Positions 47,360 to 59,319 of a stretch of DNA of 64,000 nucleotides are shown here, one piece after another. Position numbers and translations under genes: made by a program. Numbering within the stretch: position 1 is the first letter of the stretch; each line of letters opens with the position of its first letter. The DNA comes from Xenopus tropicalis (taxonomy: Eukaryota > Chordata > Amphibia > Anura > Pipidae). The stretch spans positions 107,600,429 through 107,664,428 of the forward strand of contig NC_030684.2 of the NCBI RefSeq assembly GCF_000004195.4, in the 5' to 3' direction. Below the pieces are notes generated by a model, which saw only the letters and a program-made list of their open reading frames with translations, searched no databases and was not told where the DNA came from.

Positions 47360-48410
47360 ACTACCTCTGGGGTATGAAGACCCTCAGAATAAATACTTTA
47401 CTATATATTATTTCTGTATACCTTCCATCAATAAAGAGAATAATTGCGTGCATGTATTATACCCTTTTTAATGCTGAAATGATTGCCTTCTTAGGTTTAG
47501 TTGTCCTTCAATACAGCTGGTTTGAAGCTAATTGGTGTGAAAATATGAATGTCTTCCATTCAAATAAATAACCTGACTGTCAATTAGTTGGCATGACCTT
47601 TACATGCTCCGTGCCAACAATGTGGTGCCCCTCATCAGTCTGCAAGCCTATCAACGGCTACCGAAAAAAAACTCTTCAAAAAAAATTAAAAATGTTATTA
47701 AGTGGGCTGTTTTGGTTATCTGGGAATTCTCCCCCGTTAAAAAAGGCAGGTTTATAGACAAGTAAATAGGAAACCGCAGAATATGTACTGTAGGTTTAGA
47801 GCACGGTGGGGGAAGGGGATTAAGAGAGTTCTGTTACAGGTACCAGAGCTCCATCTGCTGCTGAACAGATTTCATTGAAAGAGCAGTAAATGCAGGGACT
47901 GTTTCTAATTCCCACTGCCACTACAGAAGGCTTATTCTTGTAAAACCAGCTGTGCCTGTTTCTGCCAACAGGTTAGTTTCAGTGGGCTGCAATGTATTGG
48001 ACCTTCCTCTGATACTCACTTGTATCCAGCAGACCAATTTATAAAAGGATTTCTTCACAAACCTTCCCTTTAGAATTCATGTGAACTGCAGCAGTTGTCA
48101 AGCGCCCAGAACTATTTGCTGATTTCAAAGATTTATTATTATTGTTATTAGAGAATTATTGGGGGAATATATTGTGGATTCATTTGGTGGAGAATTATTT
48201 TAGGGATCAAATCAAAAATGTCTTGCAGTTTACGCTAAGCTTTTCTGTTAGATGATTTACAGGGCATATTTTGTGTATGGGTGCAATATATTGCATACAT
48301 CTTTTATACAAAGCTCTGCATACAGCAGACCCAGGTGCTGAAACCTGGTGCTCATTCCCTGTGTTTGGCTTCTGTATTAATTCCAATCTGTAACCTGTTA
48401 CATCAGCTCT
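47360..48410. other. Anonymous sequence
   Basis: No element ends or exon recognised. Confidence 0.4.
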
Positions 48411-48419
48411 TTCATAATA

Positions 48420-48737
48420 CAGGTATGAGATCCTTTATTCGGAAATCTATTATCCAGACAGTTCCAAAATATAGGAAGATCATCTCCTATAGATCCATTA
48501 AGAGCAATTAATTCAAATTTTTAAAAGCGATTTTCTCTGTAATAATAAAATAGTACCTGGTACTTGATCCCAACTAAGATATACTCAATTAATTGGAGGC
48601 AAAACAATCCTATTAGGTTTAAATAATGTTTAAATGTTTTAAAAATTTTTGCAGACTTAAGGTATGGAGATCCAAATCACTGAAAGATTCGGAAAACCCC
48701 TGGTCCCAAGCATTCTGAATAACAGGTCCAATACCTG
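48420..48737 (+). mobile_element. Full-length TA-flanked CAGGTATGGG MITE
   Basis: 318 bp, CAGGTATGAGATCC to GGTCCAATACCTG, with TA on both sides. It is collinear with 46735-47054 with moderate divergence. Confidence 0.85.
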
Positions 48738-48967
48738 TACTGCAACTATACACACAATGTAACAAAAGATTGTCTGTCATGCTTTTTCAAAATTCTGGAG
48801 CATCATAATGGTTTCTTATTAGGAACAAAGTAACAGAACAATGGCTTCTTGCAGTGGGTCCTAAGTAACATCCCAACTGGATGATGTATGCAAGGAGTTT
48901 TTTTTTTACTAATGTATTCCCAGTGTCTGGTTAAGCTGACGCTAGGGTTTTGGGTTTGGTGTGGTAG

Positions 48968-49070
48968 GTACCTTAGATTATAAGCTCCACTGTGGCAGGC
49001 AACAATATGAATGATAAACAATCTGTGTAAAGTGCTGTGTCGTTGTCATATAAATAAAGAATAATAATTC
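48968..49070 (+). mobile_element. L2/SINE-like retroposon tail
   Basis: TTAGATTATAAGCTCCACTG, AAAGTGCTGTG and ATATAAATAAAGAATAATAA form the tail and its terminal (AATA) repeats. Confidence 0.6.
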
Positions 49071-49139
49071 ACAGTAATTCCTGTCCCACTGTAGCTTGGA
49101 ATATGTTTCCTTAATCACACAAACACACGCTCTAGGGTC

Positions 49140-49290
49140 TATTTCATTAAGATCCAATTAACCTACCAGCATGTTTTGTTGACTCTGGGAGAAAACTGTA
49201 AGCAGAAACATGTGGAAAACACACTATACAAATGCCATGGCCGGAATTGAACCCAGGTCCTTAAAGCTGTAAGATAACAACGCTAAGCTA
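49140..49290 (-). mobile_element. L2/SINE-like retroposon, central part, reverse
   Basis: CCAATTAACCTACCAGCATG, GGGAGAAAACTGTAAGCAG and CCGGAATTGAACCCAGG follow the family order in reverse. Confidence 0.55.
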
Positions 49291-49299
49291 AATTATCTA

Positions 49300-50480
49300 A
49301 ATCTTTGGCAATGTGATTTCCTATACATAGTACTGTATATACTAAATTATGTATCTGACAAGGCTTATTCAAGTACTGTATACTGCTGAGCTCCCGGCAG
49401 CTGCTTGAACTACTGTATTTGTTGTTATATCCCTGCAGACCACATTGCCTAGGTAAAAAGCTTTGACTAAAATTATTATTGGAATCAATTTTACATCAAA
49501 CCAGACCAGTTTGGCCTAAGCAATTCCCCTGACTTGTGCTTCATTAAGGAATGCTAGGGGCCACAAAACTCTGGGGAGCCTGGGGTCATTTTGTATAGGG
49601 TTCATTTGTGTCTGACAGTGCAGTGCTCTGCGCCTTGCACTACTAGAGCACAGCTTGCAGCTCCAAATAACTACAGTTGGAAGTGGCATACATTTTCACC
49701 CCTTATTAGCATTTGTAAATTACCCCTATAATGTGTGATACATCTGGTTTAAAATTGTGAAAACGGTTATGGAGTTTCAATAATAATATATCTAACAGAA
49801 GACTTACTTTGACATGCAGAGGTTGAAACAAGATGATTTTAATTGTGTTCCCATGCAGTGGCTTGGGGGAATGCAAGAGATAACATACCATATTCTTCTC
49901 TGTGGAGACTATATCTCCAATGCACAAATAAATATATAATATATATAAAAAATATATAAATATATATATATATAAATAATATGGGGCTTTATTGAGGAAA
50001 GATACACTAAAAACACTATGGGGACAAACTATGATAAAGGTCAAGACAAATTAGTTAAATGGAAAAAAGCAGTAATGTCCCTAAGATCTAGATTTTAAGG
50101 TATTTATACATTTTTCTCTCATCCTCATGCCACTGTTTTTATAAATAGCTCAAACAAGTCAAAATCTATTCAAACCAATAGACATATAAATGTTCTTTGA
50201 ATGCAAATCTTTATATCACTCCATTTACTCAATTAGCTCTTAAGAGTCATCAAGAATTCTGGAGTTGGGTTTCTATTAAAGTCTATAGGAACCTTGTGCA
50301 AAACACAAAATATATTGGGCTTTTCCAAACTCAGAGGAATGAAAAAACAAATGATTAATGTCCAAGAATGTAAACATTTTGAGAAATCTTCTGTGGCATT
50401 TCTCACAAATGAGACGTGGAAAGAAAAATTTTCCTTTATGTCTACTAAAGATAAAAAAAAAAAGTTTAAATTTATGTTAT
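49300..50480. other. Unassigned, partly repeat-derived sequence
   Basis: 49620-49910 looks like an old dispersed repeat, and 49925-49980 is an AT microsatellite. The minus-strand frame at 49706-50044 is not supported as a gene. Confidence 0.35.
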
Positions 50481-50493
50481 AAAAATATCCAAA

Positions 50494-50773
50494 CAGTGTT
50501 GGACTAGCCCACCAGGATACCAGAAAAACTCCCGGTGGGCCCAGGTGTCAGTGGGCCCTCCTGCTCCAAACCATTTGGCCTACTTCCTTACTTCACGGTC
50601 ATTTCATATTTCTGAATGGGAACACAGAGGAAAAATAAATGGAAGGATAGATCCTAGCATGTAATTAAAAATAATAGGAGAATAAAGATGTTGAGTGAGG
50701 AAAGGAGGAAAAATATTTTGGAGTGTGGGCTCATGGTTTAGGGTTTTCTGGTGGGACCCTGGGTCCGACACTG
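50494..50773 (+). mobile_element. hAT-type MITE (CAGTGTTGGACT / GGGTCCGACACTG)
   Basis: 280 bp with inverted ends, flanked by TATCCAAA (50486-50493) and CATCCAAA (50774-50781), an 8-bp target duplication with one mismatch, diagnostic of hAT. The internal CTCCCGGTGGGCCCAGGTG stretch is typical of this dispersed frog family. Non-coding. Confidence 0.8.
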
Positions 50774-51039
50774 CATCCAAAGCAGGCAAATCTTATCATA
50801 TTCCCTAAAGGTACATATGTTATATCTTGGTCAAATGCTTGGCCATAACTCAGCCACAACTTTTCCAAACAATTGCATAGAGATTCTGCCTTTAGCAGTG
50901 TTTTTATTTGGACCTAGCACTGTACAAATCAGTTTGATCAGATTCTGGATAGTGGTCAGGGTTTATATCTTTTATATGTATAATATCAGCAGTAACTTTG
51001 AGGCAATGTGATTGCCCTGCATTTATGAATTATTTCCCA

Positions 51040-51350
51040 CTAATCTAGATGGAATGTTCTCCGGAGATAAACTGAATGCAATCACTTATAAAATTCCTCA
51101 AGTTGTTTTCCCTTACAATTATAGCCATTACTGTACATTATGCATTTATCCATTTTTGTAGAAAAAAATATATACATGGAAATCATGTAGCGTAAGTTTA
51201 CCATAAATCACATTGCCAGATGTCTGATTAAAGTCATTTAGCAGAGAATTGGTCTAACTCTGCACATTGATTTCTCCCTTCAAACCCAATTTAAAACAAC
51301 ACACAAGGGACATTTATTCATTTGAAACTTAATTTGTGAGCAAATTTTAT
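51040..51350. promoter_or_regulatory. Candidate conserved non-coding element
   Basis: Non-repetitive sequence with TGCATTTATCC, CATAAATCACATTGCC, GATGTCTGATTAAAGTC and TTGGAGCATTCATTTAG. No frames and no TE ends. Confidence 0.22.
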
Positions 51351-51457
51351 TGGAGCATTCATTTAGTTGGACGGATTTTAGGATTGTAGCCTTTAGCAAA
51401 TCGCATATTCAAAATATTCAAGTTTCATTTTTACCCAAAGGGTATAACAAAATCTGC

Positions 51458-51620
51458 TTTTTTTTTTTGTTATTATTTTTTAAAAGTTTTTATTTTGCAT
51501 TTAATATTAACATATCAGAAAAACACAACAAGGACAAAAAAAAGGAAGTAGAAACCAAGAGGAAGATGATAGACAGGAAAGAAGGTAAAGGGGGGAGCTG
51601 GGGGGGGGGGAGGTGTCCAT
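51458..51620 (-). mobile_element. Poly-T-headed retroposed 3' fragment
   Basis: A T14 run is followed by TTATTTTTTAAAAG and TTTTTATTTTGCATTTAA, then (on +) an A/G-rich stretch, which is the reverse complement of a polyA-tailed 3' end resembling L1-type LINE tails. The far end and any target duplication are not determined. Confidence 0.4.
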
Positions 51621-51629
51621 CTTATCAGC

Positions 51630-52095
51630 ATTACATTCTTTATTTGTTATTTAATTTCTCAAATCTAAGAAACAGTAACTTAACAGTAGTCAAAGATTGT
51701 GCAGTTAGCATCCTGTTACTGAACTGGTGTATAACCCTTTCAATCTTAATTTCTAGGACAGTTATGACTCAGATTGGTACAACTGAGGCACAGGGCTACA
51801 GCACTGCTTCCCAGGTACAACATTCTTTAGGCCCATTCTTTACTTACCATGACAGAGATGATTAATACCAAATGGGTGCTGAAGCAGCATAGTAATTTGG
51901 GAAGCCTTATTCCATTGCCAGCACTGTGCATGTGCCAATCCAGATATACTAATAACATGACTGAAGGGAAGGGGAAAAGATGCACTCACAGCCATGAGTG
52001 AAAAAAAGAGAATTCAAAGATAATAAAATGTACAGTATTATGGCCCTAGGGTTTTGGTTTTATACAGTTCTTTTCTCAATTATTATATTAGATTA
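51630..52095. other. Anonymous sequence
   Basis: No recognisable feature. Confidence 0.4.
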
Positions 52096-52104
52096 CTGAA
52101 TAAT

Positions 52105-53155
52105 TATAGTAACATAGTAAGTTAGGTTAAAAAAAGACTTCCATCACGTTCAACCATAATGCCTATATATAACCTGCCTAACTGCTAGTTGATCCAGAGG
52201 AAGGCAAAAGACCCCATCTGAAGCCTCTCTAATTTGCCGCAGAGGGGAAAAAATTCCTTCCTGACTCCAAGACGGCAATCGGACCAGTCCCTGGATCAAC
52301 TTGTACTAAGAGCTATCTACCATACCCCTGTATTCCCTCACTTGCTAAAAAGCCATCCAACCCCTTCTTAAAGCTATATAATGTATCAGGGGAGGGAATT
52401 CCACAACTTCACAGCTCTCACAGTAAACAGTAAACAGAACCTCCCTTCTTCTAAACGGAGTGGGTGCCCTCATGTCCGTTGGAAAGACCTACTGGTAAAT
52501 AAAGCATTAGAGAGGTTATTATATGATCATCTTATATATTTATACATAGTCTCCAAGGTAAACAGACCCAACTTGGCCAGTCTTTCTTCATAACTGAGAC
52601 TTTCCATACCCTTTACCAGCTTAGTTGCCCTTATCTGGACCCTCTCTAATTCAATAATGTCCCATTTGAGCACTGGAGACCAAATTGAACAGCATATTCT
52701 AGATGGGGCCTTACCAGCACTCTATAAAGGGGAAGAATAACACCCTCCTCCCGTGAATCTATGCCCCTTTTAATACAGCTCAAAACCTTTTTTGCCCTTG
52801 CAGCTGCTGCCTGGCATTGCTTGCTACAGCCAAGTTTATTATCCATTATGGATTTGCCTAGTGCAGCCCCATTAAGGGTATACGGGGCTTGCATATTTTT
52901 ACATCCCAGGTGCATGACCTTACATTTATCCACATTAAATCTCATCTGCTACTTAGCCTTCTAGATTGCCAGTTGGTCAAGATCCTGCTGCAAGGATGCC
53001 ACATCCTGGATAGAATTGACTGGTCTGCAGAGTTTTGTGTCATCTGCAAACACCGATACATTACTTATAATACCGCCCCCCCTAAGTCATTTATGACCAA
53101 GTTAAACAAAAGTGGACCCAGTACAGAAGTGGACTCTGTACAGTACAGAACATAA
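52105..53155 (-). mobile_element. 5'-truncated CR1-group LINE with broken RT domain
   Basis: Read on the minus strand, 53060-52920 encodes VFADDTKLCRPVN, containing the FADD form of the reverse-transcriptase YxDD catalytic box, followed by SLQQDLDQLA, two in-frame stops, then RFNVDKCKVMHLG and, at 52840-52650, ARAKKVLSCIKRG and [16 protein letters not shown]. These are hallmark motifs of the C-terminal part of CR1/L2-clade RT. The 3' UTR follows to about 52105 (ACATAGTAAGTTAGGTT end). The 5' part (endonuclease and most of the RT fingers) is missing, and stops and frameshifts make it inactive. Confidence 0.85.
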
Positions 53156-53159
53156 TTAT

Positions 53160-54555
53160 ATGTTATTTATTTCCTTGGCTGTGACTCCATCTATACCTTT
53201 TAAATAAAAATGATTTCAGCTGGTATCCCAAATGAGAGGTAAATGTGTTGAGCAGTAAACAGGTACATTGCCTTTGAACTATGTTTAGACTGTTTATCCT
53301 CCTGGGCACAGAAGTAAGGCATTTGAAAAAAAGGGGAGCACTTTTTTAAAAAGCCCTATCGGGGTTCAACAAATTTGTAATCATTTGCCACCTGTACTTC
53401 TCTTTGATACAAATCATGGATGCAATGGTAAGGAATTAGCAACATCCAGAAGGCCTTTATGCTGTTAGTGGCACTGGCAGTGCAGAAACCTTCTGTAAGG
53501 TTTTATTACAACTTTAAACACCTGGCCCAGCTGTATAAAGTCCAGGCTTTTGGTCTCACACTGTGTGCAAAACGTGCCTCAAAAGTGGTCTCCAGGGAGT
53601 AAAGGTTAAGACTTGAGAGTAACAAATATGAAAGCAATTAAAATGATTGGTGAGTTATTTATGGTATAGAGGCAAGATTTGCTGGACATCAGAAAATAAG
53701 TGCAAGGGTTTGGGGAGGGGGGGATAAGAAGACTTTTGTGTGGGTTCTTTTAGCAGATGTTAAGGCTAACCTTTTTTCCATGTGTCTGGTAACCAGAAAC
53801 TCTCCGTCTTTGCTTTGCAGGTGTTAGTTTGATGAGGTCAGGGTCAGTAGAGTATGAAGCTATGAAAAAAAATCTAATTCCAAAGCCAAGCTCTCTAAGT
53901 ATTACTAAGATTCAATCTCTACAATATAACAGAGTTTTATGTACTGTGCTTAAACCATATGAAGCGTCTATTGCTTTATCCAGCTAGCCAAGTCACATGG
54001 AGGGTTATTTATTTGCCTGTGATAGTTCCCTTTGAGTATGTTACCTTGTTCTAACCCTTCCTTTGTCACTGGGTTTTCCCCTGTAGAAAGTAAGGAATAA
54101 AAACATGTGAGGCATCTATTTTTGTGCCTCATTTGCAAATGTGGAATGAGGTTATTTTTATGGTTTTTTTGCTCTGTAACATGGTCGATTTATGACTCCA
54201 GTTTTATGCAGTCTGAGCCTTATAATATAATAAAATATAATATGATACTGTATAATAATATAGCAGCTACTGCACCATGTATTTGCAAAATAGCAATATT
54301 ATTACTACACACATTGCCATTTGCTGTTGTTGTTTGTTATTGCATAGTTAATGAAAATCATAAAACATTACAGAAGTCCCATTATTCCAATGGCATTTCA
54401 ACAACTGTAACCAAACAGATTATTGCCGGGCAGTTAAATACTGATAACTTCTTCTCTCCCTTTACAAAAGAAAGTGCTTCATCCCCCCATAGCAAATAAT
54501 GGCGTTTAGCTGTTCCTTTAGAACTAGAGTGAAGTTAACGTGGCAAAGCAATAAC
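53160..54555. other. Anonymous sequence
   Basis: 53620-53700 (GCAATTAAAATGATTGG) is enhancer-like, but too little to call. The + strand frame at 54107-54499 has no recognisable domain. Confidence 0.35.
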
Positions 54556-54559
54556 TGCG

Positions 54560-55957
54560 TTAAAGGAAAACTATACCTCCAAACAATGTAGGTCTCTATA
54601 AACATATATTGCATTTCCAATGTAAAACCCTGCTTTATGTAAGTAAACTGTTTTCATAAAAATATATATAGGGACCCATAGGGTTAATCTGCCCTGGCTT
54701 TAAACCCTACTACTTTCTTATTTCTGCTGTTACTGGGCAAAGACCCATGTATCTAGTTCATCCCTTTACTTATACCTTATTGGTTTATTTGGTTGATCAA
54801 ATCCCCTGCACTCCAATATAGTGTTTAGCAGTGAGGTGTGGCTTCCTTTTTGGCTGCCTCTATGTCTCAGGTGAAGGTCCACTGAGCCTGGGATCAGAAT
54901 AGGCCCCAGTAAAGCCTTATTGCCCTAGAGTACCCATCCTATACTCTAGAGAAATCAGGGACAGGGACCCCATGGAAGAGGACCAGTTAGATAGTTTAAT
55001 AGTGTAAGAGCACTTCAGATAGTGTAAAAACACTCTCTAGGAGAGTGCGACAGAGAGGCAAGGAAGCAAGAGCAGCTCAGCTCCACCAAGGAAAGTAGGA
55101 AAGGAAGTACCCTTCCATAAAGGCACTGTTGCCTCAGCATAGGGCCACGGTTTAAGACATAGGAGACAGGCAGTATCTCAACCCTGTTCCAGTCGGCTGT
55201 AGGACTCTCAAGCTAGGGGTTATCAACCTGAGGACTAAGAGGTATCTATCCTGACTGCTTTGAAAGGGGTGACAAGCTGACAAAGTGCATTTACCCTGCC
55301 CAGACTCCCAAAAGAGGTGGGATAAATCAGTGTGCGTCCTCTCTTGTTGTCCTCAGAGTGTACTATCATTTAATATCTGTACCATCTGTGTGAGTATAAC
55401 CCTGCATATCCATAAACTGTACTATAGTTCAACTGCAAGAACCTTCTGGCGTCCATTTTTGCTAAATTGCACTGCACATAGCTACAGTGAGTTGTAGTTG
55501 CACTACACCCTTGCTCCGCAGGTCTCTTCCATATAGTGAAGGCCCATCCTGTCTAAGAGAGTCGCATGTACCCCATGCTCTAAACCACACTAGCCTGGGT
55601 TTGACTATTTTATAGCCAAATAGGGGTTGCATATACTTTTTTAGCAGTATGTGCCATTGGATAAATCTAAATAGACAATTGAGGGGCACCCCCTGGGATC
55701 ATACAATTCACAGTGCACACAAACAAGCCAAGGCACACACACGTGCTAGGCCAGTCCAATCAGCCAGTTAATGGACAGAGCTCTGTCTCTTTCTCCCACA
55801 CTTCTTCCTGTTACAGTTAGAGCTGCATTATTTCCTGTCAGGTAATCTCTGAGAGAACACACAGACACTCACAAAATGGTGGCTCAAGGGAAAAAATGTA
55901 AAAGGGCAATATTTATTGATATATATTACAGTTAGGTGAGATTTTTAGAGGCCACTG
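54560..55957 (+). mobile_element. TTAA-type (T2-like) element split by a ~960-bp insertion
   Basis: The left end TTAAAGGAAAACTATACC and the segment to 54670 continue at about 55631 with CTTTTTTAGCAGTATGTGCC, then follow the known order (CATACAATTCACAG, CCACACTTCTTCCTG, ACAAAATGGTGGCTCAAGG) to ~55957, where the copy is truncated. The host sequence resumes in phase across the insertion with a short ATATA duplication. Confidence 0.7.
54671..55630 (+). mobile_element. Unidentified ~960-bp insertion, LTR-like
   Basis: It lies between the two halves of the T2-like element, bordered by ATATA on both sides (54666-54670 and 55631-55635 region), compatible with a 4-5 bp target duplication. Its right third has a pyrimidine-rich, AACTGTACTATAGTTC / CTTCTGGCGTCC texture reminiscent of a solo LTR. 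The canonical TG...CA ends are not clear, so the class is unproven. No coding capacity. Confidence 0.45.
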
Positions 55958-55959
55958 TT

Positions 55960-57500
55960 AGTTAACTACCAGTTATACTACCAGTAATGGTAGTATAGAG
56001 GTGAAACAGAAACAAATGGCAAAATCTGTTAACTTTGACCATTTTTCAAACTTTGCTGCTTTGTATACAAATAGGGATGTCCAAGCAGCCCCCTACATGT
56101 AGTAGAAATATAATTTATATAATTCCTTGATAAAGCTCTGTAGTCTGTAGGATGCTATTAATTGTATTGCAGCTACCCCAGATAAAAATGATAATAATAA
56201 AGAAAACAAATAAATACAGTATTATTTTTCCAAGGGTTTTATATGGCCATAGTGCTCCTTCCAGTGCTTTGGGGTATGGGTGATGTTTCTTTGCCATGTC
56301 CTAAAATGAGCCTTCTATGAACAAACTCAGTTCAGGCCATAGTAAGGTTAAAAAAATCTCTTGCCCTGCTAGCCGTGGTTTTATATAGTGCTGAGCTGTG
56401 ATTCTCAGATATGCTGACTGTGTTCCTGCACCCTCTATGGTCAGAGCTAGACTTGGTATGAGGGCACATCAAGCACCGTGGCTAGATTTGCTGCTCTCAC
56501 CCTGCCAGCTGAGAGACTGTGGTAGTATGCAGTGCATCCGGGATGTTTGGCTGCTATGTACAAATTGGCCACAGATGCTTTCCCGGAGGCCTAGGCTTTA
56601 TTTATACATAAATATACTTGCTGCAGAGAATTTGGTTATGGAAACCAGATTATTAAAGGAATTTCACTTACCATTTTTTTAAAAAATAAAAGAAATTAAG
56701 CTATGTTTTTAAAATGACAGCCAGGATTTATGCTATTTAATATGAATGCATGTGAGCATTAAAAAAAGTCTTCTGAGGCTTTTTTTTTATAACATGCTAA
56801 CTTAAATATTCCCCACAATTGCAGAGCTGGACCACAAAGTGATTAGTCCTTGAATTCCTATTGCCCCAAACCACAGATTTATCAGTGCTGCCAGTGCATT
56901 AAGTGGGAAGCACTTACAGATGGCACAGAACATGAAATATGGCAGTCATTTGACCTGCTTATTGCTAGTTTCAGAAATGATTTAAAAACAGAAAACTACA
57001 AGGCTGGAATGCAGAACAATAGTTCTTTATTTTACATTTTGTGCATGGGAAATTTGTAAGCATTTCTCTGCAATGTACAATGGATATATAATCACCATAA
57101 TCTAAAAATATAGGTGCTATAGTGCACCAGTCCAGTAAATACGACCAATCAAAAATTAGTTTTGATCTTCTCTAAGTTGGTTGCTATAGGTACTTTCACT
57201 GGTACTGTTTAACATCTATATCAGTTCATTGTCCCTAATATATTTATTTTTTTTTTTATCAGATATCTGTATGGGGGGTTTTCAATGTGAGTTCTTCTAT
57301 ATTTCCCTTATGGGGTATTATTACATATTCCCACATAAGTCTTTAAAGATGGTACTGCCAGGGCTGATTGCTCAGAGTTCCTCATGTTCCATGTGGACAG
57401 CACTGCTTTATAAAAATAATTAAGTTCTACAAGGTCTGCATTGCCCTGGGTTGCATCACTACCCAAGATAGCTGTTTACATTACCCTGGTGTCTCCAACA
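55960..57500. other. Anonymous sequence
   Basis: The + strand frames at 56398-56682 and 56850-57059 have no recognisable domain. Confidence 0.35.
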
Positions 57501-57513
57501 GAACAATGTAAGG

Positions 57514-57812
57514 CAGTGATCCTTAACCAGTGGCTCGAGAGCAACATGTAACTCACCAACCCCTTTGATGTTGCTCCTAGCGACCTCATAGTAAGTGCCT
57601 ATTTTTAAATGTCTGCCTTTTTGGAAGCACAGAGACACAGTTTTACTCCAAGCAGAGACTCCTGCAGGCTATCATTCCACATGGGGCTACCAAATAGCCA
57701 ACCACAGCCCATATTTGGCATCCCCCAAAAAATTGTTAATGTTTGTGTGGCTCACTAACACTTCTTACATCTCTGTGTGGCTCACAAGTAAAAAAAATGC
57801 TGGAGATCCCTG
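57514..57812 (+). mobile_element. hAT-type MITE with exact 8-bp target duplication
   Basis: 299 bp from CAGTGATCCTTAACCAGTGG to GGAGATCCCTG, flanked by ATGTAAGG exactly on both sides (57506-57513, 57813-57820). Same family as 47058-47351 (TGGCTCACAAGTAAAAAA versus TGGCTCACGAGTAAGAAA). Non-coding. Confidence 0.88.
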
Positions 57813-57824
57813 ATGTAAGGGGTA

Positions 57825-58435
57825 GGGTGGTCAATTATTTCCAGTTCAGTATAACATCATGCAACCCTTCTGAATGCCCAAAACACACCTAAGTTACACA
57901 CATTAACCTTCCAGTAATTTTTACCTGGTTAAATAGGCATTAAAGAACAGTACAGTGTTGCCCTATACTTGCCTAAGAAATCTTCATTCACAAACTGAGG
58001 AACATCAGTTCAGTACATTCAAAAATGTGAATTACATACAAAAAATTTTACATACAAAAATGTGAATTATACATTGTGTTTTGCATCCACTTGCCCTTTA
58101 GGTTTATAGGCCCTTTAATGCCAGCTGTTCATAAGGTGCATTGGTGAACTGTTTATAGGAGGGCTGCATATCTTTCGTTGCCATTTTTAATAGTTTATTG
58201 TCTCAATTCAACCCATGGGCATCACAGATGGTGGTAAACTTCTCAAGACATACTTTGGCCTGGCCACAGCCACTGCTTCTTGCATAAAGGAAACAAGTTA
58301 ACACTGGACAGAGGGTGGTGAGGGTATATTGGATTGATTTTTATTGAGGCGGCCAAGATCCCTCGTACTGTGCCTCTGCATGTATGTGACCCTTGCCAGA
58401 ATCCAAGGCACCATTTAATGAGACATATTTTTTTT
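57825..58435. other. Anonymous sequence
   Basis: No recognisable feature. Confidence 0.4.
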
Positions 58436-58439
58436 GCAG

Positions 58440-58830
58440 TAATCTATTTAATTCTGCTTGCCAGTGGACTGTTCCAATAATCTTCTGGCTTGGGTTACCG
58501 TTTTTGTTTTCCGTAATATTTTGCTCTACAGAGGCAATTTCAATTAGAGCTATTTAGCTGTCTGAATTGGTACAATTAGTGCAAACATTAATGATTGCTG
58601 CATGTGTTTTAGCAACATGAAAACCCTGCTTGTTTAATTCTGTGTTCTTAACAAAATCTTCCCTCTGAACATGTTTTAATTAAACATTAATTGTTAAATT
58701 TGAGCTGAAGGATTTTACTGCCACTTGAACAGAGAAAAAAAGAAAGGCATAAAAAGCCATTTATTAGCAAGTCACAGATGACTATGCAGTAGTGTGAAAG
58801 CCTCTCCACTGCTGGAGAACTCACCCACTC
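58440..58830. promoter_or_regulatory. Candidate conserved non-coding element (strongest in the window)
   Basis: About 390 bp free of repeats and frames, with many homeodomain/POU-type cores: TTCAATTAGAGC, ACAATTAGTGC, AACATTAATGATTGC, TTTTAATTAAACATTAATTG, GGATTTTACTGCC. The next TTAA MITE starts only at 58917. The texture is that of a deeply conserved developmental enhancer, but conservation cannot be shown here. Confidence 0.4.
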
Positions 58831-58916
58831 TTTTCAAATTAAAATGCTGAGATACAGGGTGATCAGTGTATACCCAATTATAGCCATTATGCTTTCATTG
58901 TGCTTTGCATGTGTTA

Positions 58917-59314
58917 TTAAAGGTAAACGCTGCATTTCTCTATAATAATAATTTACATATAACAGCCTGAACAGTGTTTCCTATTAATAAAAATTTTTCC
59001 ATGAAAAATACACTTTTCTAATAGTATGCATCATTCAGTGGCACGCATACATGCACACATACATGCTAGGCCCCATCAGCCAATTAATAGCAAAGATTTG
59101 TCTTTTGCTTCCACACAAAAGCTGCATTATTTCTGGTCATGTGATCTCTGAGGGAGCACACAGCCCGTCACTAAATGGTGGATTAAGGGAAAGGATATAA
59201 AAGATCAATATTTACTGATATTTTAGTTTGGCGAGATTCTTTAATAGGTCATGTAACATGATATAATCTATCTGTTGGTTAAGTATTTATTCTGGGGGTA
59301 TAGTTTTCCTTTAA
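58917..59314 (+). mobile_element. TTAA-type (T2-like) element, internally deleted
   Basis: It runs from TTAAAGGTAAAC to TATAGTTTTCCTTTAA, with TTAA at both edges. The internal order (CATACATGCTAGGCCCCATC, TGGTCATGTGATCTCTGAG, TCTGTTGGTTAAG, TTCTGGGGGTATAG) matches 14328-14777 and the right half of 54560-55957. Confidence 0.75.
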
Positions 59315-59319
59315 ATCAA

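Noticed and set aside
49706..50044. 112-codon minus-strand frame with a Y/I-rich segment
   Set aside because: It crosses an AT microsatellite and an old repeat; the YIYIF segment is from (TA)n.
51350..51865. 171-codon + strand frame, the longest non-microsatellite frame
   Set aside because: It runs through a poly-T/poly-purine retroposon fragment (F- and K/E-rich low-complexity peptide) and has no domain.
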